Assembly: GCA_032027005.1 (NCBI GenBank)
Contig: JAVSMW010000005.1
Coordinates: 62,001-126,000 of the forward strand
Direction of reading: 5' to 3'
From: JAVSMW01 sp032027005
Lineage (GTDB): Bacteria; Bacillota; Thermincolia; Thermincolales; UBA2595
DNA length: 64,000 nt
A program made the position numbers and the translations under genes. Below are positions 42,707 to 53,056 of the stretch, piece by piece (positions within the stretch are counted from its first letter, which is position 1; every line of letters begins with the position of its first letter). Below the pieces are notes generated by a model that made no database searches, was not told the origin of the DNA, and worked only from the letters and a program-made list of their open reading frames with translations.

Positions 42707-44734
42707 CTAATCAACCAATTCTGACGTAACCGGGCTTCCCAACAACGGTTCATTGTCAGAAGCTAATTTAGCGGAACGACGAAGGAACCATTCCCATATT
42801 AGCAATGGAATTGTAGCAACTAATCCAATACCATTGATTATTAAACTTAACTTCCCCATCCCCAATGGGAACATTAGTCCTGCTCCGGCAATTAGGAATA
42901 GAATTCTGCGACTCCAAGGTACATCCTGGAACAGGTAACCAACTAAAAAGACGCCTAACATAAATGTACCAAATGCCGCAAAAGCAATAGAGATCAGTAT
43001 CATTAGCAAGCCATCCTTTAGGATTAATGCCGGCGAGTAAACAAACAGGAAGGGGACGATATAAGCCAATATTCCTATTCGCATGGCAACCCAACCAATT
43101 TTGTCTGAGTTCGCTCTTGCTATAACCGAGGCAGCAAAACAAGCCGGAGCAACCGGAGGAGTCCAATTTGAGACTATTGCAAAATAAAAAATAAATAGGT
43201 GCGCAGCCATCGGTACAATTCCCATTTCTACCAAAGCCGGAGCCACAAGAGTTGCCACTAAAACGTAGGCCGGTACCGTGGGCAAACCCGTACCGAGAAT
43301 TATTGAGACACCTGCCGCAAGCATCAACAAAAGGAATGAACTTTCTTTGCCAACGGTTGTTAGCGCATATGTAAGATTAAAACCTAGCCCGGTAACATTC
43401 GTTACGCCAACGATAAATCCAGAAGCAGCAATAAGGAGCCCCATATTCACAGCCATTCTGCCGGAGCCTTCAAAAACTTCCAAGATACGCCGCCAGAATT
43501 GGCCTCGACCGGCCTTTGACATTAACAGGAACGGTATCGAGGCAAAACCGGAAATTAACCCGGCTGAACTGCCATCCATGCCGGCAATTATAAGCGTATA
43601 TATAAGAACCGCCAAGCAGGGGAAAATCGTCCAAGAACTACGCAATACCGACAAAGCATTAGACATCGCACTTGGGGGGACGCTTCCTATCTGCAGCTTC
43701 CCCGCCTCCAGGTCCACCTGCACAAAACAAGCCAAATAGAAAAGCAAAGCAGGCAATAATGCCGCAAGGGCAACTTCGGCATAGGGTACCTGAAGGTACT
43801 CTGCAATGATGAATGCTGCCACACCCATTACCGGTGGAGTTATCTGTCCGCCTGATGACGCTACGGCTTCTATTGCACCTGCCAACACCGGCTTGTAACC
43901 TGTCTTTATCATCATCGGAATTGTAACCGTACCAGCGATCATGACATTGGTTATTGCTCCACCGCTGATCATTCCAATGAGACTGGATCCCACAACCGCT
44001 GCCTTCGCCGAGCCGCCTCGGTACCGACCGAAGCCCAATACGGCAAAGTTCATCAACTGAGTACCGCCACCAAAAGTCGAGAGTACTTGACCAAAGAAAA
44101 GGAATGCCAGCGCGATGCCGCCAGCCAGGGAAATTTGGTCGAGTAGACTGTTTGGATCAAGGTACAGGTAGTTTATTAGTGCATCCCAAGGCATGGAATA
44201 ACCCTTAAAGGCTCCCGGTACCATGTCAGCATAACGACCGTAAACAACAAAGATAATTACACAGATAACTAACGCTCCCCCAACATAACGTCGAGTCGCC
44301 TCTAAAATTAGAACCATTGCTATCAATCCGCAAATAGTGCTCGCCGGTGTCACTTGACTAAGGTTCATGGCAAGTTCCGGATACTTGACTGCAATGTACA
44401 TACCTGCCGGAAATCCGCCCAGAGCAAATAATGCGTCATACCAAGGCAAGCGGTTGCGGGGAGCCCGTTTAGTTGCAGGTATCGAAAGAAACGACCCAAC
44501 CAAAACATAGGTTAAGAACAAGCCGATATATTGCTCAGTATAAATGGACCAACCGAAATAACTGTGAACATCGAAAACGAAAAGAATGCCTGTAAGAGGG
44601 ATTAAACACATGAGCCCCCGTTGAATCAACCCCAAGATACCCGGAAGTGCTCTGTAGGCACCTCCCTCTTCTTCCAATAATTCCAGCTTTTTTTGTTCAA
44701 TGTCTTCAGAATTCTTATTTTCAAGTTCCATCAT
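42707..44734 (-). CDS. TAXI-TRAP transporter fused permease (4TM-12TM)
   Basis: 675 residues, mostly membrane segments, with the DctQ-like small and DctM-like large domains in one chain. Seen: EATRRYVGGALVICVIIFVVYG near residue 150, then GGAITNVMIAGTVTIPMMIKTGYKP, SGGQITPPVMGVAAFIIAEY and SIILGTGLPTVPAYVLVATL, which are TRAP fused-permease signatures. Imports a carboxylate or related acid with Na+ or H+ using the TAXI binding protein encoded just upstream. A coiled N-terminal segment of about 30 charged residues is cytoplasmic. Confidence 0.92.
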   Translation of the reverse strand: MMELENKNSEDIEQKKLELLEEEGGAYRALPGILGLIQRGLMCLIPLTGILFVFDVHSYFGWSIYTEQYIGLFLTYVLVGSFLSIPATKRAPRNRLPWYDALFALGGFPAGMYIAVKYPELAMNLSQVTPASTICGLIAMVLILEATRRYVGGALVICVIIFVVYGRYADMVPGAFKGYSMPWDALINYLYLDPNSLLDQISLAGGIALAFLFFGQVLSTFGGGTQLMNFAVLGFGRYRGGSAKAAVVGSSLIGMISGGAITNVMIAGTVTIPMMIKTGYKPVLAGAIEAVASSGGQITPPVMGVAAFIIAEYLQVPYAEVALAALLPALLFYLACFVQVDLEAGKLQIGSVPPSAMSNALSVLRSSWTIFPCLAVLIYTLIIAGMDGSSAGLISGFASIPFLLMSKAGRGQFWRRILEVFEGSGRMAVNMGLLIAASGFIVGVTNVTGLGFNLTYALTTVGKESSFLLLMLAAGVSIILGTGLPTVPAYVLVATLVAPALVEMGIVPMAAHLFIFYFAIVSNWTPPVAPACFAASVIARANSDKIGWVAMRIGILAYIVPFLFVYSPALILKDGLLMILISIAFAAFGTFMLGVFLVGYLFQDVPWSRRILFLIAGAGLMFPLGMGKLSLIINGIGLVATIPLLIWEWFLRRSAKLASDNEPLLGSPVTSELVD

Positions 44735-44842
44735 TTAAAGTTCACCCCTTTATCTTAATCCGGGAGGCTTAGTGCTAATTACCATTAAGTTAAGAGTACC
44801 ACCTTGGTACCAAGGGGTACTCTTTTTAAAATTACTAGCAAA

Positions 44843-45946
44843 CTATTTTGTTTGGGCCAAAAGCTCTTGCTGGGCCTTTTCTGATACTTCAGACCAAACT
44901 CCCTGTTCTTTAAAGAATTTAATAGCACCTGGATGATATGGAGCAGGTGGATTTTCCACAAAGAACCTGTCATTGGTCCATGATTTTAACCATGGATGGA
45001 CTGAGTGCATCTCCTGAGCATTATTCCAAAGTGTTTTAACAATCTCATAAGCATCCTCATCGGAAAGATTTGGTGATGCCATAAGTCCCATTGGGAATTT
45101 CCATACTGTAGCGTCTTCCTTTAAATAACCGGTTCCGGCCTTCTCATATAAATAGTCAATTTGAGGCACGTACTCACGCATAATTTCAAGAACCTCTTGA
45201 GGTGCTGAACCAATTTCTGCCGGTTTTACTCCCCCGCCGTTCAGTGCCCTGAGTCCTATTGCGGCATCAACTTCAACCACTTTAGGAGACGTTACACCTA
45301 ATCCAAAAGCCGCGTCAGCCCGCCCTTCTGCAATAGCCTCTATCCCCTTGGTAACATCAGTCACTGGTACCTTAGTCACATCATCCCATGTAAGGCCTGC
45401 AACTTTTAACTCCCCTGTAATAATTTGCATCGCCATTTGGTTTCCACCATAGCCATATGCTACACGCTTACCCTTAAGATCACCGACGCGCTTTACATGA
45501 GAGTCCTTCTTAACAACGAAACCCGCCATTGTAGTGTAACCACCATTAACCAGAAGTCTGATATTTTTGTTTGGTTCCTTATATGAAATTTTACCTGCGA
45601 AACCCCAAGCGATATCAGGTACCGCAGCCAAACCCATGGAAACTTCACCCTTGTTTAAAAGCGGCATAAAGGCATTAGGGCCAGCCATCGGAACAGTCGT
45701 AGCTTTAATGGTTGTGTGATCACTAATTAACTTGGCTATACCCGAAGAAACCGCATTGTATCCGGTACCAACAGCATGTGTAGCAATGGTAGCCAATTTG
45801 TCATTCTTTTGTTCAGCTTTTTGATCAGTTTTTTGTTCAGTTTTTTGTTCAGCTTTTCCTTGATTCTTCGCGGTGCTGCCGCACCCTGTCAAGGCAACCA
45901 TAAATATTGCAAATACCACCAATGCCACAATTATTTTTAATTTCAC
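44843..45946 (-). CDS. TAXI-family TRAP solute-binding lipoprotein
   Basis: 367 residues. Signal peptide with lipobox LTGC (Cys about residue 22), then a short Lys/Gln linker of repeated EQKT/DQKA units, then the TAXI fold: ATHAVGTGYNAVSSGIAKLISDHT (in parts), GEVSMGLAAVPDIAWGF, and KGKRVAYGYGGNQMAMQII. GTG start after AGGAGG. Captures the substrate outside the membrane for the fused permease 100 bases downstream. Confidence 0.92.
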   Translation of the reverse strand: MKLKIIVALVVFAIFMVALTGCGSTAKNQGKAEQKTEQKTDQKAEQKNDKLATIATHAVGTGYNAVSSGIAKLISDHTTIKATTVPMAGPNAFMPLLNKGEVSMGLAAVPDIAWGFAGKISYKEPNKNIRLLVNGGYTTMAGFVVKKDSHVKRVGDLKGKRVAYGYGGNQMAMQIITGELKVAGLTWDDVTKVPVTDVTKGIEAIAEGRADAAFGLGVTSPKVVEVDAAIGLRALNGGGVKPAEIGSAPQEVLEIMREYVPQIDYLYEKAGTGYLKEDATVWKFPMGLMASPNLSDEDAYEIVKTLWNNAQEMHSVHPWLKSWTNDRFFVENPPAPYHPGAIKFFKEQGVWSEVSEKAQQELLAQTK

Positions 45947-46163
45947 TTTGAGAACCTCCTTTTATTTCTGAAATCTAAGTAGTCTGCGGGCAACTGCAGA
46001 GATTAAGAGATTAACCCAGGAATTGACACAGAGAGGATGATGATATATACTTAATTGTGAAATAATATACTGGTATTATTTTTCCAGTTTTAGCTTTCAT
46101 CGAATATCCTATAGGCTTCTTCCCTCCTTCTCATACTGATTTTAGTTAACAAAATTGAATAAA

Positions 46164-47480
46164 TTATACTGGTCCCATATCGAGATATGCACTATTGCAG
46201 TTCGTAGCTACACCAGGGCCCATTTGGCCTTTACCCCGTGGAAGCGGGAGACGGTATCTTTTCCAGGTTTCATACCAAGAGCGAATATTTTCAAGTTGAA
46301 ACTCCAAAGGCGGCGGTTCCTGCCCACCCAAATAAGAAAACGGCTCTACAACCCACTGGAACAGCCTGGGCACAACTCCATTCTTCATCAGGAAATCCCA
46401 GCCTTCAGCAGTGGATTTAACTGCCTCGGATACAGTCTTGAAGCCCCACGGCTGCGCCATTTCAACCCCTGCGACAAAGGCGGGTGTTACATTACCCTCC
46501 CCGAAGACATCGACAGCTTCAACGGTTCTTTTGATCCACTCATCGCGGCCGATAAATCTATCCTTACCAGGACAAATAATTTCAAATAGTTTTTTATCCC
46601 AAACTTCTATGTTTGGATGAAAAACATCAACACCGGCCGCTTTCATTAATTTAAATGTCTCTTTATCCTTGGCTGCTCCTTGAAGTTCCACCGGCCACCG
46701 GCCTCCAATGGCATCTCTAGCGGCCATTACATAGTCCTGATAAAAACTAAAGTCATCTTTACCATCGACCTTTTTAATAACGGTACCACCTGACAGCAGG
46801 CAGGTACGACCAGCTCCATCGTATTTCTTACCAAATACGATCTTGAGTGCCTCACGGATTTGCTCCGGCTTTTTGTGACCGACCATCTGACGCCCCGCTT
46901 GCTTATTCTGCCGGTAGTTGTGGTTGATATCACAGTATTTGCATTCCTCTTTGTCACCCCAATACCCACAAGCGCGCAGGATAGTCACAAAAACGGTATT
47001 TCCCCATGATGTAGATGGAGCGATTTCTGAACATGGAGTCCCGTCTGACAACACATCGTCATAATAGGCCGGGCGATCCCGGAGGACAACCTCCGAAACA
47101 ATGTGTCCATCAGCTTTTAGCACAAACTTCCCGTCAATTTTATCCACAAGATAAGGGGAATCGGCGGAAATTCTGGAGGCGACTACGGTTGGCCGCAGAT
47201 CATAAGGACCTTTGACTAATCTGATTTCTTCCGGAGCACGGAGGAATTCTTTTTTTGTCATATCCTCAATCTTGACACGGTCTGTGGAAAAAAGGTAATA
47301 AGATTTAGTCTGATAAGAACCAGAGCTTTCTAAGACCGCCTCCGAAAACTGTATTCCGTTTCTTAAGACATCCTCCTTAACGATAACTTCTCTAGGCATA
47401 TCACTATAGCGTTTAATATAACCTTCTAATTCATTGATCTTTGAATTCTTACCGCTGCGATAAATAGCCGCACTACTCAT
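46164..47480 (-). CDS. Radical SAM protein paired with AOR
   Basis: 438 residues from the ATG at 47480 (GGAGG 8 bases upstream); the frame stays open to 47684, so a longer N terminus (e.g. ATG 47630) is possible. Cluster motif CGYWGDKEECKYC near residue 160 is C-x8-C-x2-C, a wider spacing than the usual C-x3-C-x2-C. Then LLSGGTVIKK (GGE-like position GGT), VELQGAAKD and HPNIEVWDKKLFEIICPGKDR. It lies directly after the AOR gene; such radical SAM genes next to AOR genes may serve cofactor or substrate maturation, which is inference. Confidence 0.8.
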   Translation of the reverse strand: MSSAAIYRSGKNSKINELEGYIKRYSDMPREVIVKEDVLRNGIQFSEAVLESSGSYQTKSYYLFSTDRVKIEDMTKKEFLRAPEEIRLVKGPYDLRPTVVASRISADSPYLVDKIDGKFVLKADGHIVSEVVLRDRPAYYDDVLSDGTPCSEIAPSTSWGNTVFVTILRACGYWGDKEECKYCDINHNYRQNKQAGRQMVGHKKPEQIREALKIVFGKKYDGAGRTCLLSGGTVIKKVDGKDDFSFYQDYVMAARDAIGGRWPVELQGAAKDKETFKLMKAAGVDVFHPNIEVWDKKLFEIICPGKDRFIGRDEWIKRTVEAVDVFGEGNVTPAFVAGVEMAQPWGFKTVSEAVKSTAEGWDFLMKNGVVPRLFQWVVEPFSYLGGQEPPPLEFQLENIRSWYETWKRYRLPLPRGKGQMGPGVATNCNSAYLDMGPV

Positions 47481-47659
47481 TATTTCTTCCTCCTTTAAAC
47501 TCGCGGTTGAGAAACTTTTTCTCACAGCTTCAGGTACCTTGGTCTCTACCAATGGTACTATTTTGTTTAATTTTAGCTTATTATGTCGCTTTACGTAAGT
47601 TATTTGCTCTGAGTTGCATATTTTTATCATCCAATGATCTTCTTTGTCCCAGGAACAAC

Positions 47660-49627
47660 CTATTCTTCCCGTATATTTTCCCATGACAGTAAATCTGCAG
47701 CGATATTATCAAGGCCGAGTCCTCTAAGTGTTTGCGCCGTGGGCACCCCTATTTCCCTGTCCCAACCACGCAGTTCATAGTACTCATCAAGTAATCCGTC
47801 CATTTCCACCCGCGACAGTACCGCGCCCTTGGATGGCCCGTCAGACATTGGCTCTGAATAGAACCGGTCGGGCCAACAGTCGTCCTTTCTGTTAAATCCC
47901 TCCCTGACAGTACAGGCTTTTAACAGATTAAACACTTTCTCACCAAGTTTCATTATCTCTTGAGGGGATGTCACACGCCCGGTACAGGCGGAATACATCT
48001 TTGAATAAAAAGTTGGCCCAAAGGCTAAGTGCATACCTGCCGGAAAGAAACACACTCCCAAAGAATTAATTACCGAATACAAGTCCTCAAACCACTTGGT
48101 CATTACTGTTTTGCCTTCCCAGCTTAATGCCCGTTCGTCTGGCGTCCTGTGGTATATCTGCTTTCGCTCGTCCTCAAACATATCATAATTGTCGGGAAGC
48201 CATTTGGAAAAATGAGCATCAGCTCTGTTGTGCATACCCTTTAAGTTGTCGCCGCCCCTAGGGTTGGTTATCACCCCGAAGTCAAATCCTCGTTTTTGTG
48301 GTCTGGGGTCACTGGACATGATTTCCATACCTTTTATGGCCATCACATACTTTTCAGCATCATTTCCGATTATCTTAGCTGCCTTGGTACTGCCTTCAGC
48401 AAGAACATTGCCGAAATCCTCGCGCCTGGCAATCCTGTGTATCATCTCGATAACAGCGTCTTCATTACCCCAAGTCAGTTCTAAGCCACCGGTGTCCATG
48501 GTGTTAATTTTCCCCCGCTGAAACAGTTCTTGGGCGAAGGCAATAACACCGGCAGTTGAAGCATAGTCTAGACCGTAGTTCTGACACAACTCCTTACACT
48601 TCCACACTGCAGGAAGGTTGTCCAAAGCGCATTTTGCGCCAAAATCCATCACCACTCCTGGATGAGTACCCCGATTTGCCTTAGTCCCAGCATATTTACC
48701 TTCATTTACCTCAGCCAAGTCAAAACATGATACAGGACAGGTGTAACAAGTACTCTCCTTACGGTTTATATACTTGTATGCAGCCTCCACACCCATCTTC
48801 TCCAGCCAGTTTGGTATAGCCGCTGTCTGAAAGTTCCTTCCTGCCAGGGTACCCCGGTTAACATATCCCTTCCTTGGATCAGGATCCAGAACAAACTTGA
48901 CCGGACTGTTGCTGCAATTAGCCTTGGTTGCCGCATTCAGTTTGGCTCTGGCCTCTTTTAGCACTTGCCTGAAGGCCTCCGGATGAGCGATTTCTACCGG
49001 TTTTGTGCCCCGCACTGCGATGGCCTTCAGCTTCTTCGACCCTAGCACTGCCCCGGAACCATTTCGGGCTGCAACATGGTGGTAATCATTGAGTGTGCAG
49101 GCAAACTTGACCAGGTTTTCACCGGCTGTACCAATAGTTAAAACTGAAACTTTGGATGGGTTTGACGGGCTAAGTTCCTGAGCAAGCATATTTGAGACTT
49201 CCTTTGCATCCCTGCCCCAGAGTTGGCTTGCATCTCTTAGTTCCGCAATGTCATCATCAATCCAGAGGTAAACCGGCTTTCGAGCCATGCCTCTAACGAT
49301 TAATAAATCATATCCAGCGTGTTTTAATCTCGCTCCCCAAAACCCTCCAGTATTACCAGTCCCGATATTATCGGTCAGAGGGGATTTACTAGTTACTTCA
49401 ATCCTTCCCGCACAGGGTGCTTGCGTTCCTGTCAGTGGACCGGCGGCAAAAACAATTATGTTCTCCGGTCCTAAGGGATCAACGCTCGGCTCCACTTCAT
49501 CGTACAAAATTTTGCAGCTAAACCCCATGCCACCCACATATTCTTCAGCAAACTTCGGTGCGATATCTCTCTTTGTCAGGTGCCCGGAGGATAAATCCAC
49601 ATCCAGTATCTTTCCGTAACCAAACAC
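47660..49627 (-). CDS. aor: Aldehyde ferredoxin oxidoreductase
   Basis: Tungsten/molybdenum bis-pterin enzyme that interconverts aldehydes and carboxylic acids with ferredoxin. From the GTG at 49627 (GGAGG 8 bases upstream) it is 655 residues, a normal AOR length. Seen: GYGKILDVDLSSG, GGMGFSCKILYDEV, GTQAPCAGRIEVTSKSPLTDNIGTGNTGGFWGARLKHAGYD (in parts), the [4Fe-4S] motif CYTCPVSC near residue 292, and ACTVREGFNRKDDCWPDRF near the C terminus. In this operon it could reduce the acid product or scavenge aldehydes formed in the pathway. Confidence 0.93.
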   Translation of the reverse strand: MFGYGKILDVDLSSGHLTKRDIAPKFAEEYVGGMGFSCKILYDEVEPSVDPLGPENIIVFAAGPLTGTQAPCAGRIEVTSKSPLTDNIGTGNTGGFWGARLKHAGYDLLIVRGMARKPVYLWIDDDIAELRDASQLWGRDAKEVSNMLAQELSPSNPSKVSVLTIGTAGENLVKFACTLNDYHHVAARNGSGAVLGSKKLKAIAVRGTKPVEIAHPEAFRQVLKEARAKLNAATKANCSNSPVKFVLDPDPRKGYVNRGTLAGRNFQTAAIPNWLEKMGVEAAYKYINRKESTCYTCPVSCFDLAEVNEGKYAGTKANRGTHPGVVMDFGAKCALDNLPAVWKCKELCQNYGLDYASTAGVIAFAQELFQRGKINTMDTGGLELTWGNEDAVIEMIHRIARREDFGNVLAEGSTKAAKIIGNDAEKYVMAIKGMEIMSSDPRPQKRGFDFGVITNPRGGDNLKGMHNRADAHFSKWLPDNYDMFEDERKQIYHRTPDERALSWEGKTVMTKWFEDLYSVINSLGVCFFPAGMHLAFGPTFYSKMYSACTGRVTSPQEIMKLGEKVFNLLKACTVREGFNRKDDCWPDRFYSEPMSDGPSKGAVLSRVEMDGLLDEYYELRGWDREIGVPTAQTLRGLGLDNIAADLLSWENIREE

Positions 49628-49648
49628 AGTAGACACCTCCTCTTGCAT

Positions 49649-51160
49649 TTATCTGCTTGCAAGAACTCTTTTCAAAATCTTTCCACTGTTGTTTTTGGGT
49701 AATTCCGGTACGATTTCCACAATCCGAGGAGCTTTATATGCAGCCATTCGGTCCTTGCAAAAAGCAATAATATCGTTTTCATCAGCTTTAATGTCCTGTT
49801 TTAGAGTAATAAACGCTTTAGGGATTTCGCCCTTGGCAGAATCCGCGACCCCTATTACTGCAGCTTCCAAAACGGAAGGATGGCTATAAAGAACTTCTTC
49901 TACCTCTCGCGGATAAACATTATAGCCGCCACATATTAACATATCTTTTTTGCGGTCAACGATATAGAGGTAGCCATCCTCATCAGCCCGCCCAAGATCA
50001 CCTGTATGGAACCAGCCATCAACAAAAGCTTTCTCAGTTTCTTCCGGCATATTCCAATATCCTTTGAACACACCTGGGCCTTTGACAATTATTTCGCCCA
50101 CTTCTCCTGGCGGTACCCTTTGATTATTCTCATCACCAATAATTACCTCCACAGTATCTGCAGGCAAGCCGATCGAACCGACTTTTCCATGTCCTATGCG
50201 CCCATATGTAACCGTAGAACTAGTTTCGGTACATCCGTAATTCTCGCCAAAATTCACATTAAAAGTTTCTTCTAATTTAGTAATATATTCCCTCGGCATA
50301 GCAGCACCCGCCGATAGGGCGTTGCGCCAGGATTTAAGATTATACAGCTGAGGATTTTCCAGATAGGCTTCCAGCATATAAATATACATGGTCGGTACGC
50401 CTGCAAAATGAGTTACATTGAACTTAGAAATAAGCTCTAGTGCCTTTTCCGGGAAAAAACGCGGTAGTGTTAATACCGCTGCACCTTTGTACATCGGGCC
50501 CAAGACAGTGCTAATAAAAAAGATATGGCAAAACGGCGCACCGGTTAAAGCGATATCCTGGTCTGTAATTAGAGTCACATAGCAAGAACTTAATTCAGCC
50601 TGCTTGTAAAAATTATTGTGTGTCAGCATTACCCCTTTAGGCTTGCCCGTAGTTCCGGACGTATAAAGAATTGTAACCACATCATCGGGTTCGCAATCGA
50701 CAAACTCAAGTTGATTAGATGCTCTCTCCAAAATTTGCGGATAAGAGAGTACATTATCTAGCCCATGGTCACCAACAACGATAATTTTTTCTATCGATGA
50801 GATCTTGTCTCTCATCGTCATAATTCTGTTCAGCGTTTCCCCAGCCAATGTTACAAAAACTTTAGGCTCAGAATTGTTTGCTATATAGGTAACTTCAGTG
50901 CTTTTAAACATTACATTGAACGGAACTGCAATAGCTCCAAGTTTTACAATAGCAAAATAAGTAATGAGATATTCCGGTGAATTGGGCAGGCTGACTATAA
51001 CTCGTTCTCCTTTGCTGACTCCCAGTTCCCGCAAAGCATTACCCATCTTATTAACCTGACAATTAAATTCTTCCCAGGTATATTTCATCGTTTCTGATAT
51101 AACTGCTGGCCACTGCGGGATTCGCCGAACATTCTTCTCAATAATACATGCTAAATTCAT
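49649..51160 (-). CDS. AMP-forming acyl/aryl-CoA ligase
   Basis: 503 residues of the ANL superfamily: TILYTSGTTGKPKGVMLTHNN (in parts: YTSGTTGKPKG) near residue 160, NYGCTETSSTV near 300, GWFHTGDLGRADEDGYLYIVDRKKD (in parts), and NNSGKILKRVL at the C terminus with the catalytic Lys. Activates a free carboxylic acid to its CoA ester, probably the acid imported by the TRAP system. Fatty acid versus aromatic acid cannot be told by eye. 21 bases separate it from aor. Confidence 0.9.
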   Translation of the reverse strand: MNLACIIEKNVRRIPQWPAVISETMKYTWEEFNCQVNKMGNALRELGVSKGERVIVSLPNSPEYLITYFAIVKLGAIAVPFNVMFKSTEVTYIANNSEPKVFVTLAGETLNRIMTMRDKISSIEKIIVVGDHGLDNVLSYPQILERASNQLEFVDCEPDDVVTILYTSGTTGKPKGVMLTHNNFYKQAELSSCYVTLITDQDIALTGAPFCHIFFISTVLGPMYKGAAVLTLPRFFPEKALELISKFNVTHFAGVPTMYIYMLEAYLENPQLYNLKSWRNALSAGAAMPREYITKLEETFNVNFGENYGCTETSSTVTYGRIGHGKVGSIGLPADTVEVIIGDENNQRVPPGEVGEIIVKGPGVFKGYWNMPEETEKAFVDGWFHTGDLGRADEDGYLYIVDRKKDMLICGGYNVYPREVEEVLYSHPSVLEAAVIGVADSAKGEIPKAFITLKQDIKADENDIIAFCKDRMAAYKAPRIVEIVPELPKNNSGKILKRVLASR

Positions 51161-51204
51161 GGCTTATCTCCCCAACTCGAAAATCATTATTTAATTTCAG
51201 TTAA

Positions 51205-52659
51205 TTATTTTGGAAAATATTCAGCCCACTTAGCCTTGACCTGTGCTAAAACATCTGCTTGAGGTACAACCGAAATAGCTGCTTCACGACCTTGTCTTTC
51301 TTCAGCCCACTTCAATGTTGCATCTATACCCAGCTTGCCGGAAATAACCACATCGGTCCCATTCGTTTTACTATAACGCAGCGGACGGGAAGCGGCAGCA
51401 GGATTCAGGACATAACCACCCATCGGCTGAGTCGTTATCACATCATAGGCCGGGTCAACCCTAGTAGAAAGTGCCCACATGACCTGCTCCTCATTTGAGG
51501 GATCTATGTCATCATCAACAATAATCACCACATTAGCCGAGGAACCAACGTAGCCTAGTGCCAAGGCTTGGTAAAAGGCTTCTTTGCCCCAACCAGGATA
51601 ATGCTTCTTGATCGAAACTACTAAGGTGTAACCCCGTCCTGGCTCAGGTAGCCAAGCATCTACACAACCGCTGATTCTTTCCCTGCAGCTCTGGGTAACA
51701 GTGGCTATTTGCGGAATGATCCTGATCCACTCCCCCTCACTGTGCATATGCCCTTCAGTGGTCTTTAGATATAGTGGATTCTTCCTGTGAGTAATGCATT
51801 TAACCTTAAATATAGGCAACTGCATTTTTTCTTCAAAATAGCCCATCCATTCACCAAAAGGTCCTTCTTCACGCGTTTCGTCTACGGTAATCTCACCTTC
51901 CAAAATTATTTCTGCGCAAGCCGGTACTTCTAAGTCAACAGTTTTGCACTTAACAACCTCAACCGGTTTTCCGCCACGGAAGGCTGAGGCAAAGGCAAGC
52001 TCACTGGCATTGAGCGGTATTTTGGTAACTGCAGCCTCATAGATGGCAGGGTCACAACCCAGGGCCACGGCGCACTCCATTGTTTTTTTGCCCGCCTTCC
52101 TGGCTCGGTCCAAATGAATACCAATGTCCTGGAAAATATTGCACATCAGACCGGTAGAATTTTTATCGTGAATCATCATGCGGTACATCCCGGCATTTAC
52201 TCCAAATTTGTCATCTTTAGTTATTACTACGGTTTGAGTTATGTAGGGCCCACCATCACCGGGATGCCACTTCATTACTGGCAGCTTGTATAAATCCACC
52301 TCATCGCCTGTTAACACTACCTCCTGACAAGGAGCCGGTTCTGTTACAAGCACTGGCTCGGACCATTTCCCCTGATCCAGGGTCTCTATAAAGAGGTCGC
52401 GATATTCATGACGGGAAAGTCCTTCTGGAAAGCCACAGCTTAAAGCCCAACGATCCAAGCTGCCGCTGATATTTGATACAATTGGCATATCATAACCTTT
52501 TACATTTTCAAAAACTACCGCCGGTCCTTTTTGTTCATAAAGCTCCCATAGTAAGCAGAATATTTCATGTCCATCACTAACTTCTTTTTTTATCCTCTTG
52601 AGTTGTCCCTTCTCTTCCAGTTGAGCCATAAATTTACGCAGATCATAAGTGTACCCCAT
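51205..52659 (-). CDS. UbiD-family prenyl-FMN-dependent decarboxylase
   Basis: 484 residues. UbiD signatures: GYTYDLRKFMAQLEEKGQL at the start, KWHPGDGGPYITQTVVIT near residue 135, NAGMYRM, and the acidic active-site run ETREEGPFGEWMGYFEE near 270, matching the conserved Glu-Arg-Glu network. These enzymes reversibly (de)carboxylate aromatic or unsaturated acids. No UbiX flavin prenyltransferase is in the window, so prFMN must come from elsewhere. First gene of the eleven-gene operon; AGGAGG precedes the ATG. Confidence 0.92.
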   Translation of the reverse strand: MGYTYDLRKFMAQLEEKGQLKRIKKEVSDGHEIFCLLWELYEQKGPAVVFENVKGYDMPIVSNISGSLDRWALSCGFPEGLSRHEYRDLFIETLDQGKWSEPVLVTEPAPCQEVVLTGDEVDLYKLPVMKWHPGDGGPYITQTVVITKDDKFGVNAGMYRMMIHDKNSTGLMCNIFQDIGIHLDRARKAGKKTMECAVALGCDPAIYEAAVTKIPLNASELAFASAFRGGKPVEVVKCKTVDLEVPACAEIILEGEITVDETREEGPFGEWMGYFEEKMQLPIFKVKCITHRKNPLYLKTTEGHMHSEGEWIRIIPQIATVTQSCRERISGCVDAWLPEPGRGYTLVVSIKKHYPGWGKEAFYQALALGYVGSSANVVIIVDDDIDPSNEEQVMWALSTRVDPAYDVITTQPMGGYVLNPAAASRPLRYSKTNGTDVVISGKLGIDATLKWAEERQGREAAISVVPQADVLAQVKAKWAEYFPK

Positions 52660-53056
52660 TATTAAATACCTCCTATAATGTTATATAAAACCTCTCCCGA
52701 CCATCCGTTTGTTTTATTAAATGTTATGACATAATTATCCATTCCTCAAGTTATTAGTTTTAAGCTGTTGAATTTAGTCATTCTGTGGTAATTTTAGATA
52801 CTAAATGGTATTTCGGATTTAATTATTAATTTAGATATTTCCGCAGCCCCTTTCTTACTTGATTATTTGGGAAAATATTTGCGCCAGTCAGCTTATTAAC
52901 TCACTGGTGCTGTATTAACTTTGTTGTTCTGCCAACGAGAACCACCCCCATCTCAAAATCATAAGGCTTAGTGCTGCCCCCCTTCTTTTTCTTAATAATT
53001 AATTTCTGCTCCATAATTCCTTGACTTTTTTGATTGTGTAATCCCCCATGTCTCCA

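Noticed and set aside
46155..46589. 144-codon plus-strand frame
   Set aside because: Antisense to the radical SAM gene, no motif.
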